DNA of 64,000 bases. It comes from an uncultured Oscillibacter sp. (lineage in GTDB: Bacteria > Bacillota > Clostridia > Oscillospirales > Oscillospiraceae). The stretch spans positions 1 to 64,000 of the forward strand of contig CAJKKQ010000005.1 in NCBI GenBank assembly GCA_905200545.1, in the 5' to 3' direction. Under the pieces are notes generated by a model that did not search any database, was not told the origin of the DNA, and was given only the letters and a program-made list of their open reading frames with translations. Made by a program: the position numbers and the translations under genes. This document shows positions 57,109 through 64,000 of this stretch, one piece after another (position 1 is the first letter of the stretch; each line of letters starts with the position of its first letter).

Positions 57109-57150
57109 GTAAAGGAAAAAGAAGCGGGAGTTTTCCCTCCCTCCTCTTGT

Positions 57151-57168
57151 GGTTAGTCTTAACTAACC
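57151..57168 (-). promoter_or_regulatory. Iron-operator-like palindrome 1, DUF3793-flavodoxin operon
   Basis: GGTTAGTCTTAACTAACC: starts right after the predicted transcription start (about 57170), ideal for repression. Confidence 0.75.
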
Positions 57169-57176
57169 ACGTGCAT

Positions 57177-57205
57177 ATGCTACCATATTCCTCCCAGTCT
57201 GTCAA
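57177..57205 (-). promoter_or_regulatory. SigA-type promoter of DUF3793-flavodoxin
   Basis: Minus strand: TTGACA, 17 bases, TAGCAT. Confidence 0.8.
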
Positions 57206-57229
57206 CCTCTTTTTTCATGTTTTCTCAGG

Positions 57230-57258
57230 TTGTCAAAAAATGGGGCAGGGTCTATACT
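57230..57258 (+). promoter_or_regulatory. SigA-type promoter of the phosphoesterase gene
   Basis: TTGTCA, 17 bases, TATACT; back to back with the promoter of the iron operon. Confidence 0.82.
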
Positions 57259-57290
57259 GGACGTATCTCAACCACAAGGAGGCAATCCCC

Positions 57291-57758
57291 TTGAAACTTC
57301 TGGTTCTCTCCGATTCCCACGGCAACGTGCGCAATATGGCGGAGGCGGTGGAGCGCACTGCCCCCCGGATGATCCTGCACCTGGGGGACTGCTGGCGGGA
57401 TGCCGAACAGCTTCATGACCTGTATCCGGACATCCCGCTGATCCAGGTGCCCGGCAACTGCGACTTCCGTCCCCAGGAGCCCACGGAGCGGCTTTTATGC
57501 CTGGAGGGCAAACGGATCCTGCTGTGCCACGGCCATACCTACGGCGTGAAACAATCCCTTCTCTCCGCCGGATACGCCGCAGAGGAGCAGGATCTGGATC
57601 TCTTTCTCTTCGGCCACACCCACAAACCCCTGGTGGACATGCGGGGCAAGACGCTGTTTTTGAATCCCGGCAGCATTGGAGACTGGGCCCGCCCCTTTTA
57701 CGGCGTGGTGACTCTGGAAAGCGGGCGGCTGGACGGCCGTACCTTCCCGCTGGCCTGA
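57291..57758 (+). CDS. YfcE/MJ0936 family metallophosphoesterase
   Basis: 155 aa from TTG 57291, 8 bases after GGAGG; no ATG fits. Metal-binding motifs of calcineurin-like phosphoesterases: SDSHGN, LGDCWRD (family has GD), VPGNCD (GNCD), CHGHTYG and FGHTHKP. Small phosphodiesterase with manganese preference in the family; cellular substrate unknown. Confidence 0.88.
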   Translation: MKLLVLSDSHGNVRNMAEAVERTAPRMILHLGDCWRDAEQLHDLYPDIPLIQVPGNCDFRPQEPTERLLCLEGKRILLCHGHTYGVKQSLLSAGYAAEEQDLDLFLFGHTHKPLVDMRGKTLFLNPGSIGDWARPFYGVVTLESGRLDGRTFPLA

Positions 57759-57773
57759 CGGAAGCAAGGCAGC

Positions 57774-57802
57774 TTGCCAAAAGAGGGGGGCTATGGTATA
57801 CT
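57774..57802 (+). promoter_or_regulatory. SigA-type promoter of the small membrane protein gene
   Basis: TTGCCA, 17 bases, TATACT, preceded by TATGG (extended -10). Confidence 0.78.
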
Positions 57803-57849
57803 GTCCGGTGGATCGTCGATCCCCCTATCCCAAAGGAGGAACCCCCCAC

Positions 57850-58224
57850 ATGGAACTTTCCTATTTTTTCGGTGCGGCTGCCGGCGGTTTTCTGCTGATG
57901 GCTGCGGTGGGCATTCAGGCCCTGATCGCGCTGTTTTCATCCATTCCCCTGGCAAAGCGCCGGAAAAAGGAGTGCCCCGGATTTGACCTGCAGCGGGCTT
58001 TCCGCCGCATCACAGTGACCTCTGTGTCCGCAGTGGTGCTGGTAGTCGCCATCACCATTGCCGTGATCCACTTTACATCCATGGCACCCACCGCCGGATA
58101 CCTCTTCGGCATGATCCTGGGCTTTGTGCTGAGCATCAAGCGCATGACCCCCAACAACGCGGAAAATCAAAAGCGCTTCGAGTCCATCTACGCCGACTGC
58201 TATCCCAGCGGCCACAAGGACTAA
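57850..58224 (+). CDS. Small membrane protein, unknown function
   Basis: 124 aa. Spans at about 7-30, 57-77 and 80-96; basic loop AKRRKKECPG. Ends KRFESIYADCYPSGHKD. AAAGGAGG 10 bases before ATG; own promoter and terminator. No family recognised. Confidence 0.72.
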   Translation: MELSYFFGAAAGGFLLMAAVGIQALIALFSSIPLAKRRKKECPGFDLQRAFRRITVTSVSAVVLVVAITIAVIHFTSMAPTAGYLFGMILGFVLSIKRMTPNNAENQKRFESIYADCYPSGHKD

Positions 58225-58260
58225 GCGCCGGATGCCGATTTGCATACGGCCCGCACAGCT

Positions 58261-58299
58261 GCCGGGCCCGGAACAAAAGTTCCGGGCCCGGCCTTTTTC
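58261..58299 (+). terminator. Terminator between convergent genes
   Basis: GCCGGGCCCGGAAC / GTTCCGGGCCCGGC perfect 14-bp stem with an A4 loop, then CTTTTT. Confidence 0.93.
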
Positions 58300-58316
58300 T
58301 GTTCTTTTCCGGCCGC

Positions 58317-58706
58317 TTAACGGGCCGCGCCGCTGCGCTTGCGGTAATCCTCCACAGCGGCCTGCACGGCCTCCTCCGCCAGCACGGAGCAGTGGATCTT
58401 CTGGGCGGGCAGTCCATCCAGCGCCTCCACCACCGCCTTGTTGGAAAGCTGCAGCGCTTCATCCAGGGGCTTTCCTTTGATCATCTCCGTGGCCATGGAG
58501 CTGGCGGCGATGGCGCTGCCGCAGCCGAAGGTGTTGAACTTCACATCCGTGATGACCTGGGTCTCCGGGTCCACTTTGATATACATACGCATGATGTCGC
58601 CGCACTTGGCGTTGCCTACCTCGCCCACCCCGTCGGCGTCTTCCATCTTGCCCAGGTTCCGGGGATTGCGGAAATGATCCATGACTTTCTCACTATACAG
58701 TGCCAT
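58317..58706 (-). CDS. nifU: Fe-S scaffold NifU/IscU
   Basis: 129 aa. Three cluster cysteines C35 (NAKCGD, with D37), C62 (TFGCGSA) and C106 (KIHCSVLA) plus the LPAQKIHC neighbourhood for chaperone contact. Receives sulfur from NifS encoded 13 bases upstream. Minimal NifSU/IscSU pair without a dedicated HscA/HscB or IscR gene here. Confidence 0.95.
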   Translation of the reverse strand: MALYSEKVMDHFRNPRNLGKMEDADGVGEVGNAKCGDIMRMYIKVDPETQVITDVKFNTFGCGSAIAASSMATEMIKGKPLDEALQLSNKAVVEALDGLPAQKIHCSVLAEEAVQAAVEDYRKRSGAAR

Positions 58707-58719
58707 ATCGATTCTCCTT

Positions 58720-59907
58720 TCAGATGAGATGGGGCCGCAGGCCCCGCTCCAGCTCGTCCCACACCGGGGACATCTCCCGCAGGTACGATACGATCCCGGG
58801 CAGCACGCTCAGAATGTACTCCACTTCTTCCATGGTATTGCTGCCTGTCAGGGACAGCCGCAGGGAACCATGGGCCACCTCATGGGGCCGCCCCAGAGCC
58901 AGCAGCACATGGCTGGGATCCAGGGATCCGGAGGTGCACGCAGAGCCGGAAGACGCCGCAATGCCTTTTTCGTCCAACATTAGCAGCAAGGACTCTCCCT
59001 CGATGCCCTCGAAGCAGACATTCACGTTCCCCGGCAGACGGCGGACGGGATCACCGTTGAGGGCGGTGTGGGGGATGGCCAGCAAGCCGTCTATGAGCCG
59101 GTCCCGCAGAGCCGTCAGATGAGCCGCCTCCCGGTCCATGGTGGCACAGGCTTCGTCAAAGGCCGCCGCCGCGCCGCAGATGCCCGGCAAATTCTCCGTC
59201 CCAGCCCGCTTGCCTCGCTCCTGGGCGCCGCCGTAGATCACCGTCTCCAGAGGGATCCCCTTACGGGCGTAGAGCACCCCCACGCCCTTGGGGCCGTGGA
59301 ACTTATGGGCGGAGAGGGAGAGCATGTCGATGTGCATAGCCTCCACATCGATGGGCAGGTGCCCCGCCGCCTGAACGGCATCGGTGTGGAAAAGCACCCC
59401 CGCCTCCCGGCAGACAGCGCCGATCTCTGCTACCGGCTGCACGGTGCCGATCTCGTTGTTGGCAAACATCACGGAGACCAGGCAGGTATCCGGCCGGATG
59501 GCCTCTTGCACCTGCTGCGCCGTCACCACGCCGTCCGGCGGAATATCCAGCAGTGTTACTTCATACCCCTCCTTCTCCAGGGCTGAGAGGGTGTGGAGCA
59601 CCGCGTGGTGCTCAAATTTGGTGGAGATGATGTGCCGCTTTCCCTTCCGGGCCCCCATGGCCGCCCCGGTGCGCAGGGCCTGCACATCGGACTCACTGCC
59701 GCCGGAGGTAAAGGTGATCTCCCGGGGCTGAGCGTTCAGGTGGCTGGCGAAGATCTCCCGCGCGGCGGAGAGCTTCTCCGCTGCCCGCTGTCCCGGTGTA
59801 TGCAAACTGGAGGGATTGGCAAAAACCTCTTGGAAACAGGGCATCATGGCAGATAGTGCCGTGTCGCTCAGAGCGGTGGTGGCCGCGTTGTCCGCGTAGA
59901 TCCGCAT
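58720..59907 (-). CDS. nifS: Cysteine desulfurase NifS/IscS
   Basis: 395 aa PLP enzyme. PLP lysine in SAHKFHGPKG (K202), mobile-loop Cys in ASSGSACTSGS (C324), FEHHAVL His pair. Sulfur donor for NifU encoded next. AGGAGG before the ATG. A perfect palindrome covers its promoter (59936), so a dedicated regulator is likely, although no iscR lies beside it. Confidence 0.95.
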   Translation of the reverse strand: MRIYADNAATTALSDTALSAMMPCFQEVFANPSSLHTPGQRAAEKLSAAREIFASHLNAQPREITFTSGGSESDVQALRTGAAMGARKGKRHIISTKFEHHAVLHTLSALEKEGYEVTLLDIPPDGVVTAQQVQEAIRPDTCLVSVMFANNEIGTVQPVAEIGAVCREAGVLFHTDAVQAAGHLPIDVEAMHIDMLSLSAHKFHGPKGVGVLYARKGIPLETVIYGGAQERGKRAGTENLPGICGAAAAFDEACATMDREAAHLTALRDRLIDGLLAIPHTALNGDPVRRLPGNVNVCFEGIEGESLLLMLDEKGIAASSGSACTSGSLDPSHVLLALGRPHEVAHGSLRLSLTGSNTMEEVEYILSVLPGIVSYLREMSPVWDELERGLRPHLI

Positions 59908-59935
59908 ATTATTTCCTCCTATTCCTATTTCTTTT

Positions 59936-59967
59936 CTATGAATTAAACATACACCACTAATTCATAG
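59936..59967 (-). promoter_or_regulatory. Perfect 10-bp inverted repeat at the nifSU promoter
   Basis: CTATGAATTA, 12 bases, TAATTCATAG. The -10 box lies in the loop. Its AT-rich arms stand out from the GC-rich surroundings and fit an Rrf2/IscR-like operator in position, though not in a sequence I can name. Confidence 0.65.
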
Positions 59968-59974
59968 TTGTCAA
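59946..59974 (-). promoter_or_regulatory. SigA-type promoter of nifSU
   Basis: Minus strand: TTGACA, 17 bases, TATGTT. Confidence 0.8.
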
Positions 59975-59994
59975 GTAGGAATTTGGATTTTTTA

Positions 59995-60028
59995 TCAGCC
60001 CGGCGAAGGGGCACTCCGCCGGGCTGCG
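59995..60028 (-). terminator. Hairpin after the VanY gene
   Basis: AGCCCGGCG / CGCCGGGCT stem; minus strand continues GATAAAAAATCC, a weak T content, so termination efficiency is uncertain. Confidence 0.5.
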
Positions 60029-60036
60029 GATCCGTC

Positions 60037-60888
60037 TCAAACAACTGCCATATCCGGTGCCTCCGGCACCACGGGCTTACTCTGCGTCTTGGGTGCAGAA
60101 CTGCCGTTCTGTCCGGCATCCGCCCCCTGCTGCGCCTCCTGGCCATCCTCCTTTTGGAAATTGCTCTGGGTATCAGGGGCCAGGTATTCCTCCAGGCACA
60201 GGCCCTTCTGCTGCATCTCCCGGGCGGCCTCTTTGCCCACATAGCGGTAGTGCCAGGGCTCGTACCCGATACCGGTGGCGGCGCACTTGTCGGTGGGATA
60301 GCGCAACACGAAGCCGTACTCCCAGCAGTGGGCCATCAGCCACTGCTGCTCCGGGGTCTGGGCCTGCTGCTCGTCCAGCAGTTGGTAATCCGCCGACACG
60401 ATGTCCAGGGCCAGACCCGTCTGGTGCTCGCTGGTCCCCGGAGGCGCCACCCAGCGGGCGGCCTCCTGCTCCACCGTATCCCGGCTCCAGCCTGCCGAGA
60501 GCAGACGGGAGACCTTGTTGCGGTAAAGCCGGGTCTGGGTATCCTCCGTCCGGTAGGCGGAACAGACAATGGGCTCCAGTCCCGCCTCCCTGCAGTCCGT
60601 CAGCATGGCATTGAGATCATCGTAGATCCGCGCATCCACCTGCAACCCGTTGGCCAGGGTCTTGAGCTCCACGTGATAATCCTCCGGCAGTTTGTGCCAA
60701 GCGTTTACCAACAGCAGCTGCCAGTCCTCCTGGGAAACCGCCTGATCCGCTGCTGTCAGCACGGCGGTCTGGGTGCTCTGCAGGGCAGATGTCGTCCCGG
60801 TGCCGGAAAGGGCCAGAGCCGGTGTGCTTAACACCGCCGCCGCCAGCAGCGCAGCGGCCGGTGAAGCTAATTTTCGACAGATCTTCAT
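60037..60888 (-). CDS. D-alanyl-D-alanine carboxypeptidase, VanY/M15B family
   Basis: 283 aa. N-terminal signal peptide (about 1-27, ALLAAAVLSTPALA), then the M15B fold: CSAYRTEDTQTRLY, zinc site GTSEHQTGLALD (H155, D162) and EPWHYRYVG. Trims the terminal D-Ala from peptidoglycan stem peptides outside the cell. The C-terminal 45 residues are Gln/Pro-rich and probably disordered. AAGGAG upstream. Confidence 0.9.
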   Translation of the reverse strand: MKICRKLASPAAALLAAAVLSTPALALSGTGTTSALQSTQTAVLTAADQAVSQEDWQLLLVNAWHKLPEDYHVELKTLANGLQVDARIYDDLNAMLTDCREAGLEPIVCSAYRTEDTQTRLYRNKVSRLLSAGWSRDTVEQEAARWVAPPGTSEHQTGLALDIVSADYQLLDEQQAQTPEQQWLMAHCWEYGFVLRYPTDKCAATGIGYEPWHYRYVGKEAAREMQQKGLCLEEYLAPDTQSNFQKEDGQEAQQGADAGQNGSSAPKTQSKPVVPEAPDMAVV

Positions 60889-60996
60889 GGTTGTTCTCCT
60901 TACCAGCCGGGTGTCCGGCTGCTTTCTCCTTTGTTGATTTTATGGTACACCCGGATATCTGTGGAAAACAAGTGATTTTTGTTAACAATTCCGTAT

Positions 60997-61030
60997 CAAA
61001 AAAGAGGCCGCCCTGTTGGGCGGCCTCTTT
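60997..61030. terminator. Terminator after iolG
   Basis: AAAAAAGAGGCCGCCC / GGGCGGCCTCTTT stem; A-run gives a T6 tail on the minus strand. Confidence 0.9.
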
Positions 61031-61043
61031 ACAGCGCAGGGTC

Positions 61044-62081
61044 TTACTTGTACATCTCCGGCTTTTCCATGGTCTCCACCTTCAGGAACTGAGAGGTGCC
61101 GCGGGAGGCGTTCAGCGCGTCGCCGGCCACGCAGGCCACATAGCCGTCCCAAGAGGAGGGGCCGGTGAGCTTGCCGGCATGGACAGACTCCACCCACTTG
61201 CAGAACTCGATGTCGTAGGCCTCGATGAAGCGCTCCTTCCAGTCGGTCATGATGGGCATGCACTCGGCGGGCTTCACGCTGTCCCAACCAGAGGGACGGG
61301 AGCGGCACACCACAGCATAGGGGTCGGGCAGCTTCACGGTGCCGTTCTCACAGACCACCTCGCACTGGATGTCGTAGCCGTAGCCGTCGGCCACCTGGAC
61401 CTCCACGTCAATGAAGCAGCCCTTCTTGGTGCGCATCAGCATCACCTGGGGGTTGTCATAGCCCTTGTTGGAGTTGGAGGACTGACGGACCTTCACACAC
61501 TGGACGTCCTCATACTCGTCGTCCAGCAGCCAGCGGCAGATGTCCAGCTCGTGGATCGCCACGTTGGTGACGCCGTTCTCGGTCTTGAAGCCCGGGCCCT
61601 GGGAGACGTTGCGGTGGCAGGCCTTGATGAGCAGGGGCTTGCCCAGCTCGCCGGAGTCGATGATGCGCTTCATCTCGGCGTAGCCGCGGTCATAGTGGCG
61701 CATGAAGCCCACCTGCACCAGCCGCTTGCCGATCTCCTGCTCGCGCTTGATGATATCCTCGCAGTCGGCGGCATTCTGGGAGAGGGGCTTTTCGCAGAAG
61801 CACCACTTCTCCTCGGCCAGGGTCTTCATCACATAGTCATGATGGGTGGGATCAATGGAGGTGATGACCACAGCCTCCACCTCGGGATCCTTGATCATGC
61901 CGTCGCAGTCGTTGCCGAAGGAGCGGATGCCGTACTTGGCAGCCGTCTCGTCGGCGGCAGCGGCCACATAGTCGCTGACGGCCACCACGGTGGCGCCGGG
62001 GACGGTCTCAATGATGCGCCGGCAGTGATCCTTGCCGATGGCGCCGCAGCCGATGATGCCGATTTTCAAAACCTGATCCAT
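61044..62081 (-). CDS. iolG: Gfo/Idh/MocA oxidoreductase, inositol 2-dehydrogenase-like
   Basis: 345 aa NAD-dependent dehydrogenase. Rossmann GIIGCGAIGKDH (about 8-19), EKPLS (about 97-101) with the catalytic Lys, and IHELDICRWLL with the Asp/His pair. Next to iolD, it most likely oxidises myo-inositol (or a close inositol/sugar) to 2-keto-inosose. AAGGAAGG before the ATG. Separated from iolD by a 203-base hairpin-rich gap. Confidence 0.87.
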   Translation of the reverse strand: MDQVLKIGIIGCGAIGKDHCRRIIETVPGATVVAVSDYVAAAADETAAKYGIRSFGNDCDGMIKDPEVEAVVITSIDPTHHDYVMKTLAEEKWCFCEKPLSQNAADCEDIIKREQEIGKRLVQVGFMRHYDRGYAEMKRIIDSGELGKPLLIKACHRNVSQGPGFKTENGVTNVAIHELDICRWLLDDEYEDVQCVKVRQSSNSNKGYDNPQVMLMRTKKGCFIDVEVQVADGYGYDIQCEVVCENGTVKLPDPYAVVCRSRPSGWDSVKPAECMPIMTDWKERFIEAYDIEFCKWVESVHAGKLTGPSSWDGYVACVAGDALNASRGTSQFLKVETMEKPEMYK

Positions 62082-62161
62082 GATGATTACCTTCCTTTAT
62101 CAAAAATGATGTAGGGATGCCATTAACCTGTGCGGAAATGTTGCTGCCCGGAACTCTGATC

Positions 62162-62278
62162 ATTTTCGCCGCGGCGTGTACGTGGCGAAAATTCCCTGAC
62201 TCAGCCGCCCTGGGCGGCGTCCACCAGTGACATCGGTCACTGGTGAGGGGGGGTCGAGGGGGAGCAAGCTCCCCCTCG
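62162..62278. repeat. Array of four hairpins between iolD and iolG
   Basis: Four perfect stems in 117 bases: ATTTTCGCC arms (62162-62192), GCCGCCC arms (62204-62218), CACCAGTGAC arms (62222-62245) and CGAGGGGGAGC arms (62255-62278). None has a proper T-run. Resembles a REP/BIME-like extragenic array. Same architecture, different sequence, as the element at 43167-43329. Confidence 0.75.
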
Positions 62279-62284
62279 AGAGCC

Positions 62285-64000
62285 TTAGTACTTTCTCGCG
62301 TCCTTCACGTGGGCCAGATGGTCCGCGTAGGCGTCCAGGTTCTCCTGGCGCTCGGAGACCTCGGTGTCGCCCACACGCCACCAGGAACCATAGCCGTCGG
62401 TCATGGTCTTGGGCAGGACCTTGATGTCGAAGAGCACGGGGCGGTTCTTCACCTTCTTGGCGTCCTCGAAAGCAGCCACCAGCTCCTCCATCGTGTGGAT
62501 GGAGTAGGACTTGCAGCCGTAGCCCTCCGCCACCTTGGCGTAGTCGATGTCCATGAAGTTGCCGAAGAGGCCGTCCTTATTGCGGTAGCGCAGTTCCGTG
62601 CACAGCGTGACGTTGCCGTGGCCCACCTGGAGGTTGTTGATGCAGCCGAAGCTGGCGTTGTCGAAGAGGCAGATGTTGACCTTCTTGTGCTCCTGGCAGG
62701 CAGTGATGAGCTCGCCGTGGAGCATGTTGAAGCTGCCGTCGCCGCAGAAGGCATAGACTTCCCGCTTGTCGCCGATGGCCAGCTTCACACCCAGGGCGCC
62801 GGCCACCTCATAGCCCATGGTGGAATAGCCATACTCCATGTTGTAGGTATCCACGGCACGGGGGCGCCACATGCGCTGCATATCACCGGGCAGAGAGCCG
62901 GCGGCGCCGATGGCCACATCGTTGTCGTCCATCATGGCGTTGATGGCGCCCAGGACAGCGGTCTGGGTCAGCTGGGCGCCCAGATCCTTGGCAAAGCGCT
63001 TGGCAGAGTCGGCGTTGGCGTCATTGATGATGGGCTTCCAGCTCTTCTTGTCCTCGAAGGTGAAGCCGTCCAGACGCTCCAGCTCCTTGTTCCACTTCTC
63101 CTTGGCAGCGGCGATCTCGGTGGTATAGCCGCTCTTGTAACCCTCCAGCAGCTTCTCCAGCCGGGGCAGGGCGTCCTTGGCATCGGCCACCACGGGGATG
63201 GCGTCCATCTTCAATGCCTGGAACTCGGAGACGTTGATGTTGACGAACTTGCAGGTATCCTTGAAGAGCCACTTGGAGGAGGTGGTGAAGTCGGTGTAGC
63301 GGGTACCCACACCGATGACCAGGTCCGCCTTCTTGGCGATATCGTTGGCAGCAGAGCAGCCGGTGACGCCCAGGCCGCCCAGGTTCAGAGGATGGGTCCA
63401 GACGATGGCGCTCTTGCCCGCCTGGGTCTCGCCGAAGGGGATGTTCAGTGTCTCGGCAAAGTGACGGAATTCCTCATGGGCCTCGGAGTAGCGGACGCCG
63501 CCGCCGCAAACCAGCATGGGCCGCTTGGCCTTGCGGATGGCCTCCGCCGCGTCGGCCAGGGCGGCCTCGGTGGCGGGACGGCGCTCCAGGCGCCAGACGC
63601 GCTTTTTGAAGAAGCTCTCAGGATAGTCATAGGCCTCGCCCTCCACGTCCTGGGGCATAGCCACACACACGGCGCCGGTGTTGGCGGGATCCGTCAGTAC
63701 CCGGAAGGCGGAGATCATGGCGCTCATGAGCTGCTCGGGACGGACAATGCGGTCCCAGTAGCGGCACACGGCCTTGAAGGCGTCGTTGGTGGAGATGGAG
63801 AGGTTCTGGGTCTGCTCCACCTGCTGGAGCACGGGGTCCGGCTGGCGGCAGGCGTACACGTCGCCGGGCAGCACCAGCACGGGGATGTTGTTGGCGGTGG
63901 CGGTGCCGCAGGCGGTGACCATATTGGCAGCACCGGGGCCCACGGAAGACGTGACGGCAAAGATCTGCTTGCGCTTCATCTGCTTGGCAAAGGCCACAGC
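62285..64000 (-). CDS. iolD: 3D-(3,5/4)-trihydroxycyclohexane-1,2-dione hydrolase IolD (partial, 5' end outside window)
   Basis: ThDP-dependent ring-opening enzyme of myo-inositol breakdown. About 570 codons are in the window; the N-terminal part (with the catalytic Glu) lies beyond the right edge. ThDP fold: [17 protein letters not shown], a central domain with [16 protein letters not shown], and the ThDP/Mg motif [12 protein letters not shown] (GDG-x-N pattern with LFDNASFG). The ending [12 protein letters not shown] and [13 protein letters not shown] is specific to IolD. Upstream of iolG on the same strand, forming part of an iol operon. Confidence 0.95.
   Translation of the reverse strand, partial: AVAFAKQMKRKQIFAVTSSVGPGAANMVTACGTATANNIPVLVLPGDVYACRQPDPVLQQVEQTQNLSISTNDAFKAVCRYWDRIVRPEQLMSAMISAFRVLTDPANTGAVCVAMPQDVEGEAYDYPESFFKKRVWRLERRPATEAALADAAEAIRKAKRPMLVCGGGVRYSEAHEEFRHFAETLNIPFGETQAGKSAIVWTHPLNLGGLGVTGCSAANDIAKKADLVIGVGTRYTDFTTSSKWLFKDTCKFVNINVSEFQALKMDAIPVVADAKDALPRLEKLLEGYKSGYTTEIAAAKEKWNKELERLDGFTFEDKKSWKPIINDANADSAKRFAKDLGAQLTQTAVLGAINAMMDDNDVAIGAAGSLPGDMQRMWRPRAVDTYNMEYGYSTMGYEVAGALGVKLAIGDKREVYAFCGDGSFNMLHGELITACQEHKKVNICLFDNASFGCINNLQVGHGNVTLCTELRYRNKDGLFGNFMDIDYAKVAEGYGCKSYSIHTMEELVAAFEDAKKVKNRPVLFDIKVLPKTMTDGYGSWWRVGDTEVSERQENLDAYADHLAHVKDARKY

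Overview
The window is high-GC, with short intergenic gaps, AGGAGG-type ribosome sites and many ATGA stop/start overlaps. The gene set (rpoBC, recA-recX, T-box-controlled cysE-cysS, a two-gene SufCB system, NifS/NifU, FeoAB with a Cys-rich partner, BioY, XpaC/TelA, DUF1385, Fhs) points to a spore-forming anaerobic Clostridia member. It most resembles the high-GC Oscillospiraceae (Flavonifractor/Lawsonibacter/Intestinimonas type). This is inference from gene content and codon style; no 16S gene is present. Housekeeping promoters are easy to read: most are a TTGNNN box, exactly 17 bases, then a TANNNT box.

Layout. 1-6.5 kb: rpoC (cut by the window edge) and rpoB under their own promoter. 6.6-8.0 kb: two small membrane proteins and a collagen-like spore-surface protein. 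8.0-13.1 kb: a TPM protein, telA and xpaC (one operon), then yfbR and mtaB. 13.1-17.4 kb (+): cysteine desulfurase, MATE exporter, RlmA-type methyltransferase, isochorismatase-type hydrolase. 17.4-19.6 kb (-): HD protein, DUF2461, ferritin-like protein. 19.7-22.1 kb (+): sufC-sufB and a YgjP-type metallopeptidase. 22.1-25.5 kb (-): anion transporter, zinc-ribbon protein, glycerol kinase. 25.6-29.2 kb: lipase-like hydrolase, membrane proteins, a family-4 uracil-DNA glycosylase, and bioY under a BirA-type operator. 29.2-34.7 kb (-): a putative anti-sigma factor with a nonsense-disrupted sigma factor gene, GNAT, XRE-cupin regulator, cysS and cysE behind a cysteine T-box. 35.0-41.6 kb: a zinc-ribbon XRE regulator, then the operon DUF1385-prmC-recA-recX-rimO-pgsA. 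41.6-45.5 kb (-): FG-GAP lipoprotein, response regulator, histidine kinase. 45.6 kb: tRNA-Leu(CAA). 46.1-49.5 kb (+): DUF2798 protein, then a four-ORF cassette (membrane protein, carboxypeptidase-regulatory-like protein, Cys-rich ORF, M15 peptidase). 49.5-52.3 kb (-): Big2/DUF4358-like lipoprotein and fhs. 52.5-57.2 kb (-): an iron block of feoA2-feoA1-feoB-Cys-rich protein-DtxR-like regulator, and a DUF3793-flavodoxin pair. 57.3-58.2 kb (+): phosphoesterase and membrane protein. 58.3-60.9 kb (-): nifU, nifS and a VanY peptidase. 61.0-64.0 kb (-): iolG and iolD (cut by the edge).

Two themes tie the window together. The first is iron and sulfur: iron uptake, flavodoxin, two cysteine desulfurases, NifU, SufCB, cysteine synthesis, and consumers such as MtaB, RimO and the glycosylase. 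Four near-identical palindromes (GGTTAG-N6-CTAACC type) sit at the feo and DUF3793-flavodoxin operons and look like one iron regulon. The second is sporulation: five sites of the form AC-N16/17-CATANNNTR, resembling late mother-cell SigK promoters, lie before the collagen-like gene, the ferritin-like gene and inside the 46.7-48.8 kb cassette. That cassette, with its non-ATG starts and unknown ORFs, is the best candidate here for an undescribed system.
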